43,949 nucleotides of DNA from an uncultured Oscillospiraceae bacterium (GCA_947629915.1 CANRFN010000038.1:1-43949), one strand, 5' to 3'. Counted from the first letter of the stretch, positions 30,782 to 39,492 are shown. Notes: a model not told the origin generated them from the sequence alone. Numbers and translations are program-made.

Positions 30782-32425
30782 TTGCTATCCTCGCAGCCCG
30801 TAAAGATCCCGGAGGACAAGGGGGTCTTCATCAAAAAAGCCGGCAAGCAGCTTGTACCATACGTCTACAAACGCACACAATACTACCGAAACGACAATGG
30901 ACAGCCCACCAGCCGCAGCATCTGCCTCGGCAAGGTGTGCCCGGAGGACCCCACCCGGATGATCCCAAACGGGACGTACTTCTCTCTGTACGGCGCATCC
31001 AGCGAAAGCGACACGCCACAGAGTGCAGCTTCTGTCTCTGACTCCTTCGAATACACCAGCACCATACGCTACGGCTGTACCTTTGTCCTGTTCCAGATCG
31101 CCGAAGACACCGGCCTGGTGGATGTGCTGGCGTCCAGTCTGGGGGAGGATACGGCGCTGGACCTCATCGCCATCGCCGCGTATCTGCTGCAGAAGGGCGG
31201 CTCCCTGGATGCAATGGAGGAGTGGCAGGAGAGAACGTACCTCCCCCATGATCCCATGACCTTTACCCCGTCCAGGCTCACATCCCTTCTCCAGCTTCTC
31301 ACTGAGGACATCCGCACGGAGATCCTGGAGCGGTGGGTTGCCAGAAACCAGGACCAGGACTGCATGTGCTGGGAGACGGCGGCCCGAGACAGCGAGGTCT
31401 CCTATGGTATTCCCGGCGATCCCGGAAGGCGGCGTCCAAGGCACAATCTGGTGCTCTTCGCCTCCCTCTCCACCGGCCGCCTCCTGACCTATTCCACCTC
31501 CTACGAGAGCATACAGGACCCCGCCGCCCTCTCCCGCGCCATAGCAGATGCCGAGAACATGGGGCTCGCCGCTCCCCACCTCTTCACAGACACCCGCTGC
31601 TTCTCCGGGAAGCGCTTTTCGGCCTGCAGGAATGCCGTCAAGAGCTTCACCGTCTCCATGCCGGTGGAGGACAAGAAGTCCAAAGCGTTCCTTGACGCCG
31701 TTCTCCCAGTCATCCAGGATGCCGGCAACCGACTGGTGGCCTGGCATCTGCAGTGCGCGGAGCTCCCCGGGACCGTCTATCAGACAAAGGGGCGTGTTCT
31801 GGTCTTCTACGACCAAGAGCAGGCCAGTGCCCAAAACCGTGAGATGGACGAAGAGATCTGCAGGCTGATGTACGCAGCGGAGAGCTCGCAGCCCAGTGCA
31901 GGCGAACGGGAGTACAGGAAGTACTTCCAGCGGAAGAGCCGGGCGGACGGTGGTGGCACGGAACTGGTGATAGACCTCGAGAAAGTGGGAGCGCTGATGC
32001 GATACCACGGCTTTACCCTGTCCTTCACAACCAACCAGACCCTCACCCCCGCCGAGATTCTGGACCGATACCAGATGCAGGACGACATCGCGGAGGAGCT
32101 GCTCTACCGAGGCGAGCCTCTCCTCCCTGGGAGAAGAGACAAGCAGCGCTTTCCGGACCCGGCAGCCGTGGACCAGTTTGTGGCGTTCCTCGCTGCCGTT
32201 CTAGGTCGGGAGCTGCAGATCCGTCTGAGGCGTCTTCTGCAGGCCCAATCCCTCTCCCTGTTCACCGTCCTCGCCAGGCTGAACAACATCGTGCTGGCCT
32301 GCGGGGACAGCGGCGCCCGGCTGCAGCGGGATCTCACCCGGGAGCAGCAGGCCATTCTGGGCGAGCTGGGCCAGACAGATCGGCTTCTCCAGTCCATCGA
32401 GGCCTGGAGTCGATGCCGCACCTGA
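30782..32425 (+). CDS. Diverged IS1634/IS4-type transposase-like protein
   Basis: A 547-residue protein of the IS1634-like DDE group. The N-terminal PYVYKRTQYYRNDNGQPTSR and CLGK parts resemble the transposase N-domain. The catalytic region is recognisable: CMCWETAARDS where functional relatives have Asp (DATALS-like), HNLVLFASLSTGRLLTYSTSYESIQD (strand after the first acidic residue), HLFTDTRCFSGKRF (second Asp kept), and RYQMQDDIAEELL (Glu of the third position). The first acidic residue is therefore Glu rather than Asp, which would weaken or abolish transposition. TTG 30782 is chosen because GAGGAGGTG is 6 bases upstream. It has a perfect promoter and no terminal inverted repeats that I can see. 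Possibly a domesticated transposase. Confidence 0.75.
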   Translation: MLSSQPVKIPEDKGVFIKKAGKQLVPYVYKRTQYYRNDNGQPTSRSICLGKVCPEDPTRMIPNGTYFSLYGASSESDTPQSAASVSDSFEYTSTIRYGCTFVLFQIAEDTGLVDVLASSLGEDTALDLIAIAAYLLQKGGSLDAMEEWQERTYLPHDPMTFTPSRLTSLLQLLTEDIRTEILERWVARNQDQDCMCWETAARDSEVSYGIPGDPGRRRPRHNLVLFASLSTGRLLTYSTSYESIQDPAALSRAIADAENMGLAAPHLFTDTRCFSGKRFSACRNAVKSFTVSMPVEDKKSKAFLDAVLPVIQDAGNRLVAWHLQCAELPGTVYQTKGRVLVFYDQEQASAQNREMDEEICRLMYAAESSQPSAGEREYRKYFQRKSRADGGGTELVIDLEKVGALMRYHGFTLSFTTNQTLTPAEILDRYQMQDDIAEELLYRGEPLLPGRRDKQRFPDPAAVDQFVAFLAAVLGRELQIRLRRLLQAQSLSLFTVLARLNNIVLACGDSGARLQRDLTREQQAILGELGQTDRLLQSIEAWSRCRT

Positions 32426-32563
32426 GAGCAGTTGTCTTTACATTTACTTTACATCTCGTAAAATCTGAGGTCAAAACAGGGCTCTTCACTGTCTCTGTAC
32501 GGCGGACAGTGACTTCCTGGCTGAATTTTTGGCTCTCCTGAGGGAAAATCCGCTGCCAATCTG

Positions 32564-32592
32564 TTGACTTTTCTCACCAGTCGGAGTATTCT
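32564..32592 (+). promoter_or_regulatory. Sigma-A promoter of the AbrB-like gene
   Basis: TTGACT (32564-32569), 17 bases, TATTCT (32587-32592). Confidence 0.75.
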
Positions 32593-32625
32593 TTCGTAAG
32601 AAAGTACGATTTTCTTACCAGAAAG
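32591..32625 (+). promoter_or_regulatory. Inverted repeat, probable autoregulatory operator
   Basis: GTAAGAAA (32596-32603) and TTTCTTAC (32611-32618), a perfect 8-bp inverted repeat, extended weakly outward by CTTTC and GAAAG. It sits between the -10 box and the ribosome site of a small AbrB/MazE-type gene, where such proteins commonly repress themselves. Confidence 0.6.
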
Positions 32626-32637
32626 GAAGTGCACCCC

Positions 32638-32898
32638 ATGTTGGTGGAACTGCGGACGAAATCCCAGATCACGCTGCCCCGGGAGATCGTGGCCTCCCTC
32701 GGCCTCTCCGAGGGGGACAAACTGGACATCGCCGAGCAGGACGGCGTCATCACCCTCACCCCGGTGATGGTCTGTACCAGGCGCACGATGGACACACTCA
32801 AGGACGAGATCCAGCGGCTCAAGGCAGATCTCCTGGCCCAGAGGCAGCCCAACTTCGAGACCTTGGACGCGCTGCTGAAGGGGCTGGACCGAGGCTAA
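32638..32898 (+). CDS. AbrB/MazE-type swapped-hairpin DNA-binding protein
   Basis: An 86-residue protein. The first 45 residues (LVELRTKSQITLPREIVASLGLSEGDKLDIAEQDGVITLTPV) form the SpoVT/AbrB swapped-hairpin fold used by antitoxins such as MazE and VapB and by transition-state regulators. The rest is a charged helix (TMDTLKDEIQRLKADLLAQRQ) ending in LLKGLDRG. Antitoxins usually bind their toxin through such a tail, but no toxin gene follows: next is a convergent lipoprotein gene. ATG 32638 follows AAAGGAAG; GTG 32629 overlaps that site and is rejected. It has its own promoter and an inverted repeat overlapping the transcription start. Confidence 0.85.
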   Translation: MLVELRTKSQITLPREIVASLGLSEGDKLDIAEQDGVITLTPVMVCTRRTMDTLKDEIQRLKADLLAQRQPNFETLDALLKGLDRG

Positions 32899-32948
32899 CA
32901 GCTTCTCTTCCCTGCCCTGCCGCATTATCTGATCCCATAGACGAGGAG

Positions 32949-32978
32949 GCCGCCCATCCCGCGTTCGGGATGGGCGGC
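32949..32978. terminator. Hairpin between convergent genes
   Basis: Perfect 13-bp stem GCCGCCCATCCCG and CGGGATGGGCGGC with loop CGTT. No T-run follows on either strand, so its use as an intrinsic terminator is uncertain. Confidence 0.5.
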
Positions 32979-32996
32979 TGTACGTTATACTGTTGA

Positions 32997-33653
32997 TCAG
33001 CCCTGGAGCAGCTCCAGGTCGATGATGTCGAACTCCACCCGGTGGATGTAGAGGGCCTTGCCATCGATGGAGATGCGGGTGGTCTTGGGGAGATCGCTGG
33101 CCACCTCCCAGTACACGTTGTCTCCCTCGTAGATGGCCAGCGGATAGCCCAGCTCAGACTTGATGATGATGGCCTTCTTGGCGCCGAAGACGTTCTTGAT
33201 CCCGTTGAGCCAGGAGGCCACGGAGGTGAGGCTGCTGAAGCCGGCGTGGTTGGTGCCCACGGTGTCCGGCAGCTCCACATTCACCTGACGGAGGCCGGTC
33301 TCCTCGAAGATCAGGGAGGAGCCGCAGGCCACATGCTGGTATCCGTCTATGGTGATGTTCACCACGCTGGACAGGGTGTAGTGGACGGCGGCATCGCCGT
33401 TGTCATCGAAGTAGCTCTCTTCCACGGGAACGCCCTCCAGGTTCACCCGCTTGCCGCTGCCGGTGAACACCGGGTTGCCGAAGGAGTCGTACTCATAGTA
33501 CGTGAAGGACACCCCGACAAGGTCTCCCTTGATCTCGGCGATCTTGGAGCGGAAATAGGCGCAGCCGCTCAGGGAGAACAGGATCCCCACCAGGGCGATG
33601 GCCGCCATGAGCCGTGTGATGTAGAATCTGGATCTGCTGGACTTGCTTTTCAT
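32997..33653 (-). CDS. Lipoprotein of unknown function (DUF5052-like)
   Basis: A 218-residue secreted lipoprotein. The basic start and hydrophobic segment (RLMAAIALVGILFSLSGC) end in the lipobox SLSGC with Cys31, so it should be anchored to the outer face of the membrane. The mature part contains VSFTYYEYDSFGNPVFTGSGKRVNLEG, DGYQHVACGSSLIFEETG and KKAIIIKSELGYPLAIYEGDNVYWEVASDLPKTTRISIDGKALYIHRV. This resembles the DUF5052 lipoproteins of Clostridia, but I give that family with moderate confidence only. Function unknown. GAGGGA lies upstream of the ATG. Confidence 0.75.
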   Translation of the reverse strand: MKSKSSRSRFYITRLMAAIALVGILFSLSGCAYFRSKIAEIKGDLVGVSFTYYEYDSFGNPVFTGSGKRVNLEGVPVEESYFDDNGDAAVHYTLSSVVNITIDGYQHVACGSSLIFEETGLRQVNVELPDTVGTNHAGFSSLTSVASWLNGIKNVFGAKKAIIIKSELGYPLAIYEGDNVYWEVASDLPKTTRISIDGKALYIHRVEFDIIDLELLQG

Positions 33654-33762
33654 GATGTTTTTCCCTCTCTCGAAAGTTGAATTCGTGCTTCTCTATATTC
33701 TGTACCCTCTCCCCTGCCCTGCCGATGCCGGCAAGGCCATGTTTTCTGGGTGCAGACAGGCC

Positions 33763-33798
33763 AAAGGCACCGATCCGTTCCGTGAGATCGGTGCCTTT
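33763..33798 (-). terminator. Terminator of the RNA ligase gene
   Basis: Perfect 13-bp stem AAAGGCACCGATC and GATCGGTGCCTTT (10-base loop). It lies 30 bases past the RNA ligase stop. The T-run is short (TTT), so efficiency is uncertain. Its core GCACCGAT/ATCGGTGC also occurs as a hairpin upstream of the ligase gene (34568-34590). Confidence 0.65.
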
Positions 33799-33827
33799 CG
33801 GTTATGCTGGTCGGCGACTGGCGGGGC

Positions 33828-34463
33828 TCAGAAGTCCTTGGCCTTCACCTTCACCGTGATCCGCTTGCCCCGGCGGTCCCGGAGGTCCACCGCAGGCCGG
33901 CACACCAGGCCCTCCATGTCGGCGGTGCCGATGGTGGACTTGGGCTTGCCCTTCACGTAGGCCACCGCCTCGGAGATGGTACCGGTGAGCACCACCGGGA
34001 CCACATCGATGGAGAAGGCCCGGGCGATGTCCTCCACGGCGTCCCGCTTCAGCCAGAGGTCCTGGTCCGGCAGGTACACATCGAAGAGGATGAAGGAATT
34101 GTCCGGACGGTAGTTGCCGCCGCCCTTCTGGATCCCCGCGCCGTAGCCCTCGCCGAAGAGGATCACCTGGGTCTCCCCGAACTTCTGCTCGAAGAGCTCC
34201 TCGGCATCGCTCTTGCCAAAGGTGTCCATCAGGTACTTCAGCAGCACAGACGGGATGTTGGCCCGCTCCGTGCGGCCCTGGAAGCAGACGCTGTGGCCGT
34301 CCCAGACCACGCCGATGTTGGTGCCATCGATCTTCTCGGTGCAGATCCACGGCAGGTTCTGGAGGAACGCCACAGCCTCATCCTGGAAGTTGCCCTCCTG
34401 CAGCTTCCGGCTGCCCCCGGTATCGCGCTGGAACACCGAGGCAATCTTGGGATACTCGTGCAT
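33828..34463 (-). CDS. RNA ligase (Rnl2-like nucleotidyltransferase)
   Basis: A 211-residue ATP-dependent RNA ligase-family protein. Motif I is EKIDGTNIG with the nucleotidyl Lys44; Arg64 in FQGRTERA lies in motif Ia; motif III is LFGEGYG; motif IV is DMEGLVCRP; motif V is TVKVKAKDF at the very end. All five adenylylation motifs are present but there is almost no C-terminal domain, as in small Rnl2-like enzymes. It would seal or adenylate RNA ends; the partner (kinase-phosphatase, tRNA-repair methyltransferase) is not in the window. ATG follows GGAAAGGAG. It stands between a rhomboid-like gene and a lipoprotein gene, with no obvious link to either. Confidence 0.87.
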   Translation of the reverse strand: MHEYPKIASVFQRDTGGSRKLQEGNFQDEAVAFLQNLPWICTEKIDGTNIGVVWDGHSVCFQGRTERANIPSVLLKYLMDTFGKSDAEELFEQKFGETQVILFGEGYGAGIQKGGGNYRPDNSFILFDVYLPDQDLWLKRDAVEDIARAFSIDVVPVVLTGTISEAVAYVKGKPKSTIGTADMEGLVCRPAVDLRDRRGKRITVKVKAKDF

Positions 34464-34622
34464 CTATGTGCACTCCTTTCCTTGGTTTTGGGCGTATCAG
34501 GGGTCCGCAGCGCGGGCCCCGCCCTACAGCAGACGGTGAAAGGATGCCGTCCGGGCGGGTAGGCCGCAGCACCGATCCAGCGCATCGGTGCGGGTATTCC
34601 GCCTCACTTGTCCACGCCCGGC
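34464..34622. other. Spacer with hairpins between rhomboid-like and RNA ligase genes
   Basis: Contains the hairpin GCACCGAT-CCAGCGC-ATCGGTGC (about 34568-34590) and, at 34543-34559, a 17-base sequence also found (inverted) in the hairpin at 29831-29847. No gene seen. Confidence 0.55.
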
Positions 34623-35498
34623 TCAGCCGTTGCGGATGTGGACGTGGTTGTTGATGTGTTTGGCGCAGTAGCAGTAGTAGCCATCGCACTGGGAGCAGTA
34701 CCGGAAATCCATGTCCGGGTCGTCCAGGTCCGTGATGCCGCAGACCGCGCACTTGTGCATGTAGCCCTTGGTCTCCTGTGCCTTCTGACGGGCCTGGGCG
34801 GCCTTCTTGAACTGGATCACCTTGGGGTCCGCCTGCCGCTTCATTTTGGCACCGAAGAACTGGAAGGTGGGCCAGAAGAAGATCAGGTAGTTCAGGATGG
34901 CCACGATCGGCAGGAACGCCCCCACAAAGTCCAGGGTGATGAGGCTTGCGATCACGTTCAGGGCGAAGAACGCGGCGTCAATCCAGGCGATCCACTTCAT
35001 CTTCACTGGGATAATGAAGAAGAGCAGCACTCTGGCGTCTCCATACAAGGTGGCCATGGCGAAGAACATGGAGAGATTCACGAAGTACATGTCCGTGTAG
35101 CCGGTGATGAGGCCGTACAGGATGTTCAGCACCACGCCGCCCACATAGAACAGGGTGAATTTCGTGGTCCCCCACTCCCGCTCCAAGAGGCTTCCAATCC
35201 AGTAGTAGAAGTAGGCACAGATGGCCACGAAGAAGATGCCGGTGCCCCGCACCATGAAATCGCCGCTCTGGGAGACGAAGACGAAGCTGATGAGCCTCCA
35301 GATCTGCCCGTGGAAGATGGCGTCCCGGGAGAAGAAGAGCAGATTCACCAGGGAGAACCGGCCCATGGCAAAGAGATCTATGAGGTAGATCGCCACGTTT
35401 GCGATGCCGATGTACATCATCAGGTTGGGAATCCCCAGTCTGGGATGCTTGGCGCAGAACCGGTCTATAAAGTTATTGCTGTTGTTCTGATAATACAC
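34623..35498 (-). CDS. Rhomboid-like membrane protein with C-terminal zinc ribbon
   Basis: A 291-residue protein with about six membrane segments (residues 25-205) of rhomboid type: SRDAIFHGQIWRLISFVFVSQ, SLLEREWGTTKFTLFYVGGVVLNILYG, then FVNLSMFFAMATLYGDARVLLFFIIPVKMKWIAW. The usual catalytic GxSx is not clear (NLS is the nearest Ser), and no convincing final His is present, so it is probably a non-proteolytic rhomboid relative. The C-terminus has CAVCGITDLDDPDMDFRYCSQCDGYYCYCAKH, a Cys/His cluster likely to bind zinc on the cytosolic side. The start is GTG 35498, with GGGGGAG upstream. Function unknown. Confidence 0.78.
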   Translation of the reverse strand: MYYQNNSNNFIDRFCAKHPRLGIPNLMMYIGIANVAIYLIDLFAMGRFSLVNLLFFSRDAIFHGQIWRLISFVFVSQSGDFMVRGTGIFFVAICAYFYYWIGSLLEREWGTTKFTLFYVGGVVLNILYGLITGYTDMYFVNLSMFFAMATLYGDARVLLFFIIPVKMKWIAWIDAAFFALNVIASLITLDFVGAFLPIVAILNYLIFFWPTFQFFGAKMKRQADPKVIQFKKAAQARQKAQETKGYMHKCAVCGITDLDDPDMDFRYCSQCDGYYCYCAKHINNHVHIRNG

Positions 35499-35572
35499 GA
35501 AGGCTCCCCCTTCAAACAGGTTTCCTTTCTATAGGATAGTACGCATCATACTCCAAAATTGCGGGGAATTCA

Positions 35573-36802
35573 TCACATTTCTGTGAACGTTCTATAAGCT
35601 TCCACCAGATTCAGGATCATATCCACCACCTTCTCCATGTCCGATGCACAGAGAAACTCCATGGGGCCGTGGAAGTTGTACCCACCGGTGCCGAGGTTGG
35701 GGCACGGGAGGCCCATGTAGCTGAGGCGGGCGCCGTCTGTGCCGCCGCGGATGGGCACCGTCACCGGTGTGAGCCCCGCCCTCTCGGCCGCCGCCCGGGC
35801 GTTATCGATGAGGTGCATGCAGTCCACCAGCTGCTCTCTCATGTTGTAGTAGGTGTCCGTGATGGTGAGCTGAATCCGGGCAGTGGGGTGGATCAGCTGG
35901 ATCGCCTCGCAGGCCTTCTGCATCAGCAACTTCTTCTCCTCGAAGCGCTGGCGGTCATGGTCCCGGATGATGTACTCCATGCGGGCAAAGGCGGTGGTGC
36001 CCTCCAGGTGGGTGAGGTGGAAGAAGCCCTCATAGCCCTCGGTGCGGCTGGGCACTGCGTCCGCCGGCAGCCGGTCGTTGATCTGCTGGGCCAGCAGCAC
36101 CGCGTTCTGCATGACCCCCTTGGCTGAGCCCGGGTGGACGGAGACGCCGGTGATATCGATCTTGGCCGCCGCTGCGTTGAAGTTCTCATACTCGATCTCC
36201 CCGGCGCCGCTGCCGTCCAGGGTATAGGCGTACTTGGCGCCAAAGCCTGCCACGTCAAAGTGGTCTGGCCCCTCGCCGATCTCCTCGTCCGGGGTGAAGG
36301 CCACCACCACCGGCCCGTGTGGGATGTCCTCGCGGAGCAGCCGCTCTACCATGGTCATGATCTCCGCCACGCCGGCCTTGTCGTCCGCGCCCAGAAGGGT
36401 GCTGCCGTCTGCCGTGACGATGTCCTTCCCTTTCAGCTCCTGCAGGAAGGGGAAGTCCTTCACCGCGATCACCCGCTGCTCCTTGGGCAGAGGGATGTCG
36501 CCGCCATCGTAGTTCTCGTGGAGGACGGGGTTCACGTCTTTGCCGGAGAAGTCCGGGGAGGTGTCCATGTGGGCCAGAAAGCCCACACAGACGGCGTTCT
36601 CATTGCCGGGGGTGGCCGGGAGCCGGGCGGTCACGACACAGTGGTCGCTGATGCGCACCTCGGAGGCCCCGAGCGCCTCCAGCTCCTTGTGGAGCATCCG
36701 CGCCAGCACCCACTGGGCGGGGGTGGACGGGGTTACGCCAGTCGTATCATTGGACTGGGTGTCTACCTTGGCATACGCCAGAAAACGTTCCAGTGCAGTC
36801 AT
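35573..36802 (-). CDS. pepT: Peptidase T (tripeptide aminopeptidase)
   Basis: A 409-residue M20-family zinc peptidase that releases the N-terminal residue of tripeptides in the cytosol. Metal ligands and catalytic residues are visible: His78 and Asp80 in GFLAHMDTSPDF (same numbering as the E. coli enzyme), LLGADDKAGVAEI, FTPDEEIGEG (general base Glu), and the late RGGTDGARLSYMGLPCPNLGTGGYNFHGPMEF. Full length. The gene starts 35 bases after the tmcAL stop, with GAGGAATG upstream, and may be cotranscribed with it. Confidence 0.96.
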   Translation of the reverse strand: MTALERFLAYAKVDTQSNDTTGVTPSTPAQWVLARMLHKELEALGASEVRISDHCVVTARLPATPGNENAVCVGFLAHMDTSPDFSGKDVNPVLHENYDGGDIPLPKEQRVIAVKDFPFLQELKGKDIVTADGSTLLGADDKAGVAEIMTMVERLLREDIPHGPVVVAFTPDEEIGEGPDHFDVAGFGAKYAYTLDGSGAGEIEYENFNAAAAKIDITGVSVHPGSAKGVMQNAVLLAQQINDRLPADAVPSRTEGYEGFFHLTHLEGTTAFARMEYIIRDHDRQRFEEKKLLMQKACEAIQLIHPTARIQLTITDTYYNMREQLVDCMHLIDNARAAAERAGLTPVTVPIRGGTDGARLSYMGLPCPNLGTGGYNFHGPMEFLCASDMEKVVDMILNLVEAYRTFTEM

Positions 36803-36837
36803 TCCAATTCATTCCTCTATATCATCGTTATATTGGC

Positions 36838-38091
36838 TCACTCGGTGAGCACAGAACCCGCGGTCCATTCGGCGCCGCAGGGTGGTAACGGATTCAAAAA
36901 CAGGCCGTAGAGGTCGGTACAGCGGCTCTCTATGTGAAAAACCTGCTGGGATACGGCGTCCAGCTCCCGCACCTTTGCCGGCTTTACGAGCACCGGCAGA
37001 GTTGCGGTCTTCCGCATGGTCCGTAGCACCTCCCGGCCCTTCCTGTTGCTGCCCAGGACCTTAATATAAGGTGGCAGTGCCGGCAGCCCCTCCGCCTGGA
37101 TCCCCAGGAAGGCCATGGTAACCAGCCGCTGCAGCCGGGCCCTGGGATAGCGCTTCGTCTTCCCCAGGGTGAGAAATTCCTCCAGGGAGGTGCAGGCTTT
37201 TCCGGCCTGGGCGAGGCGCATGGGAAGCCCCTCCCCTGCCCCGCTGTCCGGGAGCGCCGCCCAATCTTCTGCCTCCATGGTCCGGAGTCTGGCGAGATAG
37301 GCGCTCTCCATCCGGGCGATGGACTGGGGCGAGAGCAGGTGCCGCTCCAGGATATCCCTGGCCCCCTCCGGAAGATAGGGCGCCGCCGTGTCCCACCGGC
37401 CGTCCAAGAGCAGATCCCGGATCTGGGAGGCGGAGAGATAGGGGACCGCCTCCCGCAGTCTGGCAGATCTCTCCTCCGCAGACAGATCTCCCGGGAACAG
37501 CACCGCAAAGGTGTTGTGCCCGGCGCCCTGCCGCTGCACCGTGTACGGGGTGAAGCTGCCGCCCAGATGCCGCACCGCCCGGAGGTACTCCACCCCCAGG
37601 TTGTTGTTGGGCTGGGCGAGCAATGCTGCGCTCTCCTCGCCCAGCCGCTCCGCCGCCGCGGCCTGCCGGCAGGCGGCAAAGGTCTTGCCCATGTCCAGGT
37701 ACCGCCGGAGGGCCGCCTGATAGGCCGCGCTGTCCAGGCAGTCTGCCAACCCCTGGAGGGCGGCGGCATCGCCGCACTCGCTCCCAAAGGATATCACATT
37801 TACTGCCCCTGTGGCAAGTAGAATCGACACAGAACCCCGGGCAAATCGCTCGGCGGAGGCGCAGGCCCAGGGTGTGGGCAGCTCCAGCACCAGGTCCGCC
37901 CCGCCCATAAGGGCCAGTCGGGTCCTGGCATGCTTCTCTGCCGCCGCAGGCTCTCCCCGCTGGGTCCAGTTGCCGCTCATCACCGCCACGATGGCGGCGT
38001 CCTCCCCGAAGGCCCGGCGGGTCTCCCGGATGTGGTATTGGTGCCCTGTGTGAAAGGGATCGTACTCGGCCACGATGCCAATTCCCAACAC
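36838..38091 (-). CDS. tmcAL: tRNA(Met) cytidine acetate ligase TmcAL
   Basis: A 417-residue nucleotidyltransferase-like enzyme (YlbM/DUF795 family) that activates acetate with ATP and acetylates cytidine-34 of elongator tRNA-Met. The start GIGIVAEYDPFHTGHQYHI contains the HxGH nucleotide motif; MSGNWTQRGEPA, ADLVLELPTPWACASAERFARG, and the C-terminal half typical of the family follow. GTG 38091 is preferred, with AGGAGG 8 bases upstream; an earlier GTG at 38100 overlaps that site. It is divergent from ackA, an interesting neighbour because both use acetate, and is followed by pepT. Confidence 0.94.
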   Translation of the reverse strand: MLGIGIVAEYDPFHTGHQYHIRETRRAFGEDAAIVAVMSGNWTQRGEPAAAEKHARTRLALMGGADLVLELPTPWACASAERFARGSVSILLATGAVNVISFGSECGDAAALQGLADCLDSAAYQAALRRYLDMGKTFAACRQAAAAERLGEESAALLAQPNNNLGVEYLRAVRHLGGSFTPYTVQRQGAGHNTFAVLFPGDLSAEERSARLREAVPYLSASQIRDLLLDGRWDTAAPYLPEGARDILERHLLSPQSIARMESAYLARLRTMEAEDWAALPDSGAGEGLPMRLAQAGKACTSLEEFLTLGKTKRYPRARLQRLVTMAFLGIQAEGLPALPPYIKVLGSNRKGREVLRTMRKTATLPVLVKPAKVRELDAVSQQVFHIESRCTDLYGLFLNPLPPCGAEWTAGSVLTE

Positions 38092-38171
38092 GGCGCACAC
38101 CTCCTCTGCACAAGATCTGTGAACAAATGGTAAAACACGGAAATCAAGGTAAAAAAATTGTCTGAAAACCC

Positions 38172-38200
38172 TTGCAGCCCGGGTTGCAACGTATTATACT
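38172..38200 (+). promoter_or_regulatory. Sigma-A promoter of ackA
   Basis: TTGCAG (38172-38177), 17 bases, TATACT (38195-38200). About 66 bases of leader precede the ATG at 38273. Confidence 0.75.
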
Positions 38201-38272
38201 ATAGGCAAAGCTTTCCTACCATATATTTTCTCTGATTCCGCAGAAACAAAACATAAAGGAGTGTCTTCCCCC

Positions 38273-39466
38273 ATGAAAGTTCTTGTGATCAACGCAGGCA
38301 GCTCTTCCCTGAAGTATCAGTTACTGGACACGGAGACCCAGGCCGTGCTGGCCAAGGGCCTTTGCGAGCGCATCGGTATTGACGGCCGCTTCACCTACAA
38401 GGCCCCCGGCAAGGAGACCATCGATGCGGTGAGCATCGCCATGCCTACCCACGCCGAGGCCATCCAGGCCGTTCTGGACGCCCTGGTAGATCCCGCCAAC
38501 GGCGTCATCGCCAGCATGGGCGAGATCGATGCCGTGGGTCACCGGGTGGTGCACGGCGGCGAGACCTTCTCCACCTCTGTGAAGATCGATGACAAGGTCA
38601 TGGCCGCCCTGGAGGAGTGCATCCCCCTGGCCCCGCTGCACAACCCCGCCAACATCACCGGCATCAAGGCCTGCCAGGCCGTCATGGGCCCGGACGTGCC
38701 CCAGGTGGCCGTATTCGATACCGCCTTCCACCAGACCATGCCCCCCGTGGCGTACACCTACGCCCTGCCCTATGAGTACTACACCAACGACAAGGTCCGC
38801 CGCTACGGCTTCCACGGCACCTCCCACAAGTATGTGGCGCAGCGTGCCGCAGACATGCTGGGCAAGCCCATCGAGTCCCTGAAGATCATCACCTGCCACC
38901 TGGGCAACGGCAGCTCCGTCACCGCCGTGAAGAACGGCAAGAGCGTGGACACCTCCATGGGCTTCACCCCCCTGGCCGGCGTTCCCATGGGCACCCGCTC
39001 CGGCGATCTGGACGCCGGCATCCTGGAGTACCTGATGAACCGCCACAACATCGGCATCACCGAGATGCTGAACATTCTGAACAAGAAGTCCGGCGTGCTG
39101 GGCGTCTCCGGCGTCTCCTCAGACTTCCGGGACCTCACCAAGGCCGGCAGCGAGGGCAACGACCGCGCCACCCTGGCAGTGGACATGTTCTGCTACAGCG
39201 TGAAGAAGCTCATCGGCGCCTATGCAGCCGCCATGGGCGGCGTGGATGCCGTGGTCTTCACCGCCGGCGTGGGCGAGAACTCCGCCAACGAGCGCATGGC
39301 CATCGCCTCCGGCCTGGAGTTCATGGGCATCCGCATGGACCCCGATGCCAATGCCGTCCGGGGCAAGGAGGCCATCATCTCCGCCATCGACTCCAAGGTG
39401 AAGGTCCTGCTGATCCCCACCAACGAAGAGCTGATGATCGCCCTGGACACCGCCGCTCTGGTGTAA
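38273..39466 (+). CDS. ackA: Acetate kinase
   Basis: A 397-residue ASKHA-fold kinase that converts acetyl phosphate and ADP to acetate and ATP, the energy-yielding last step of acetate fermentation. Motifs present: [58 protein letters not shown] and [11 protein letters not shown] 38273 is used (AAAGGAG upstream); a GTG at 38261 overlaps the ribosome site. Phosphotransacetylase is not adjacent. The gene is a single unit with its own promoter and a strong terminator at 39493. Confidence 0.97.
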   Translation: MKVLVINAGSSSLKYQLLDTETQAVLAKGLCERIGIDGRFTYKAPGKETIDAVSIAMPTHAEAIQAVLDALVDPANGVIASMGEIDAVGHRVVHGGETFSTSVKIDDKVMAALEECIPLAPLHNPANITGIKACQAVMGPDVPQVAVFDTAFHQTMPPVAYTYALPYEYYTNDKVRRYGFHGTSHKYVAQRAADMLGKPIESLKIITCHLGNGSSVTAVKNGKSVDTSMGFTPLAGVPMGTRSGDLDAGILEYLMNRHNIGITEMLNILNKKSGVLGVSGVSSDFRDLTKAGSEGNDRATLAVDMFCYSVKKLIGAYAAAMGGVDAVVFTAGVGENSANERMAIASGLEFMGIRMDPDANAVRGKEAIISAIDSKVKVLLIPTNEELMIALDTAALV

Positions 39467-39492
39467 TCCCGGGCACAGGAAAACCGTCTTTT

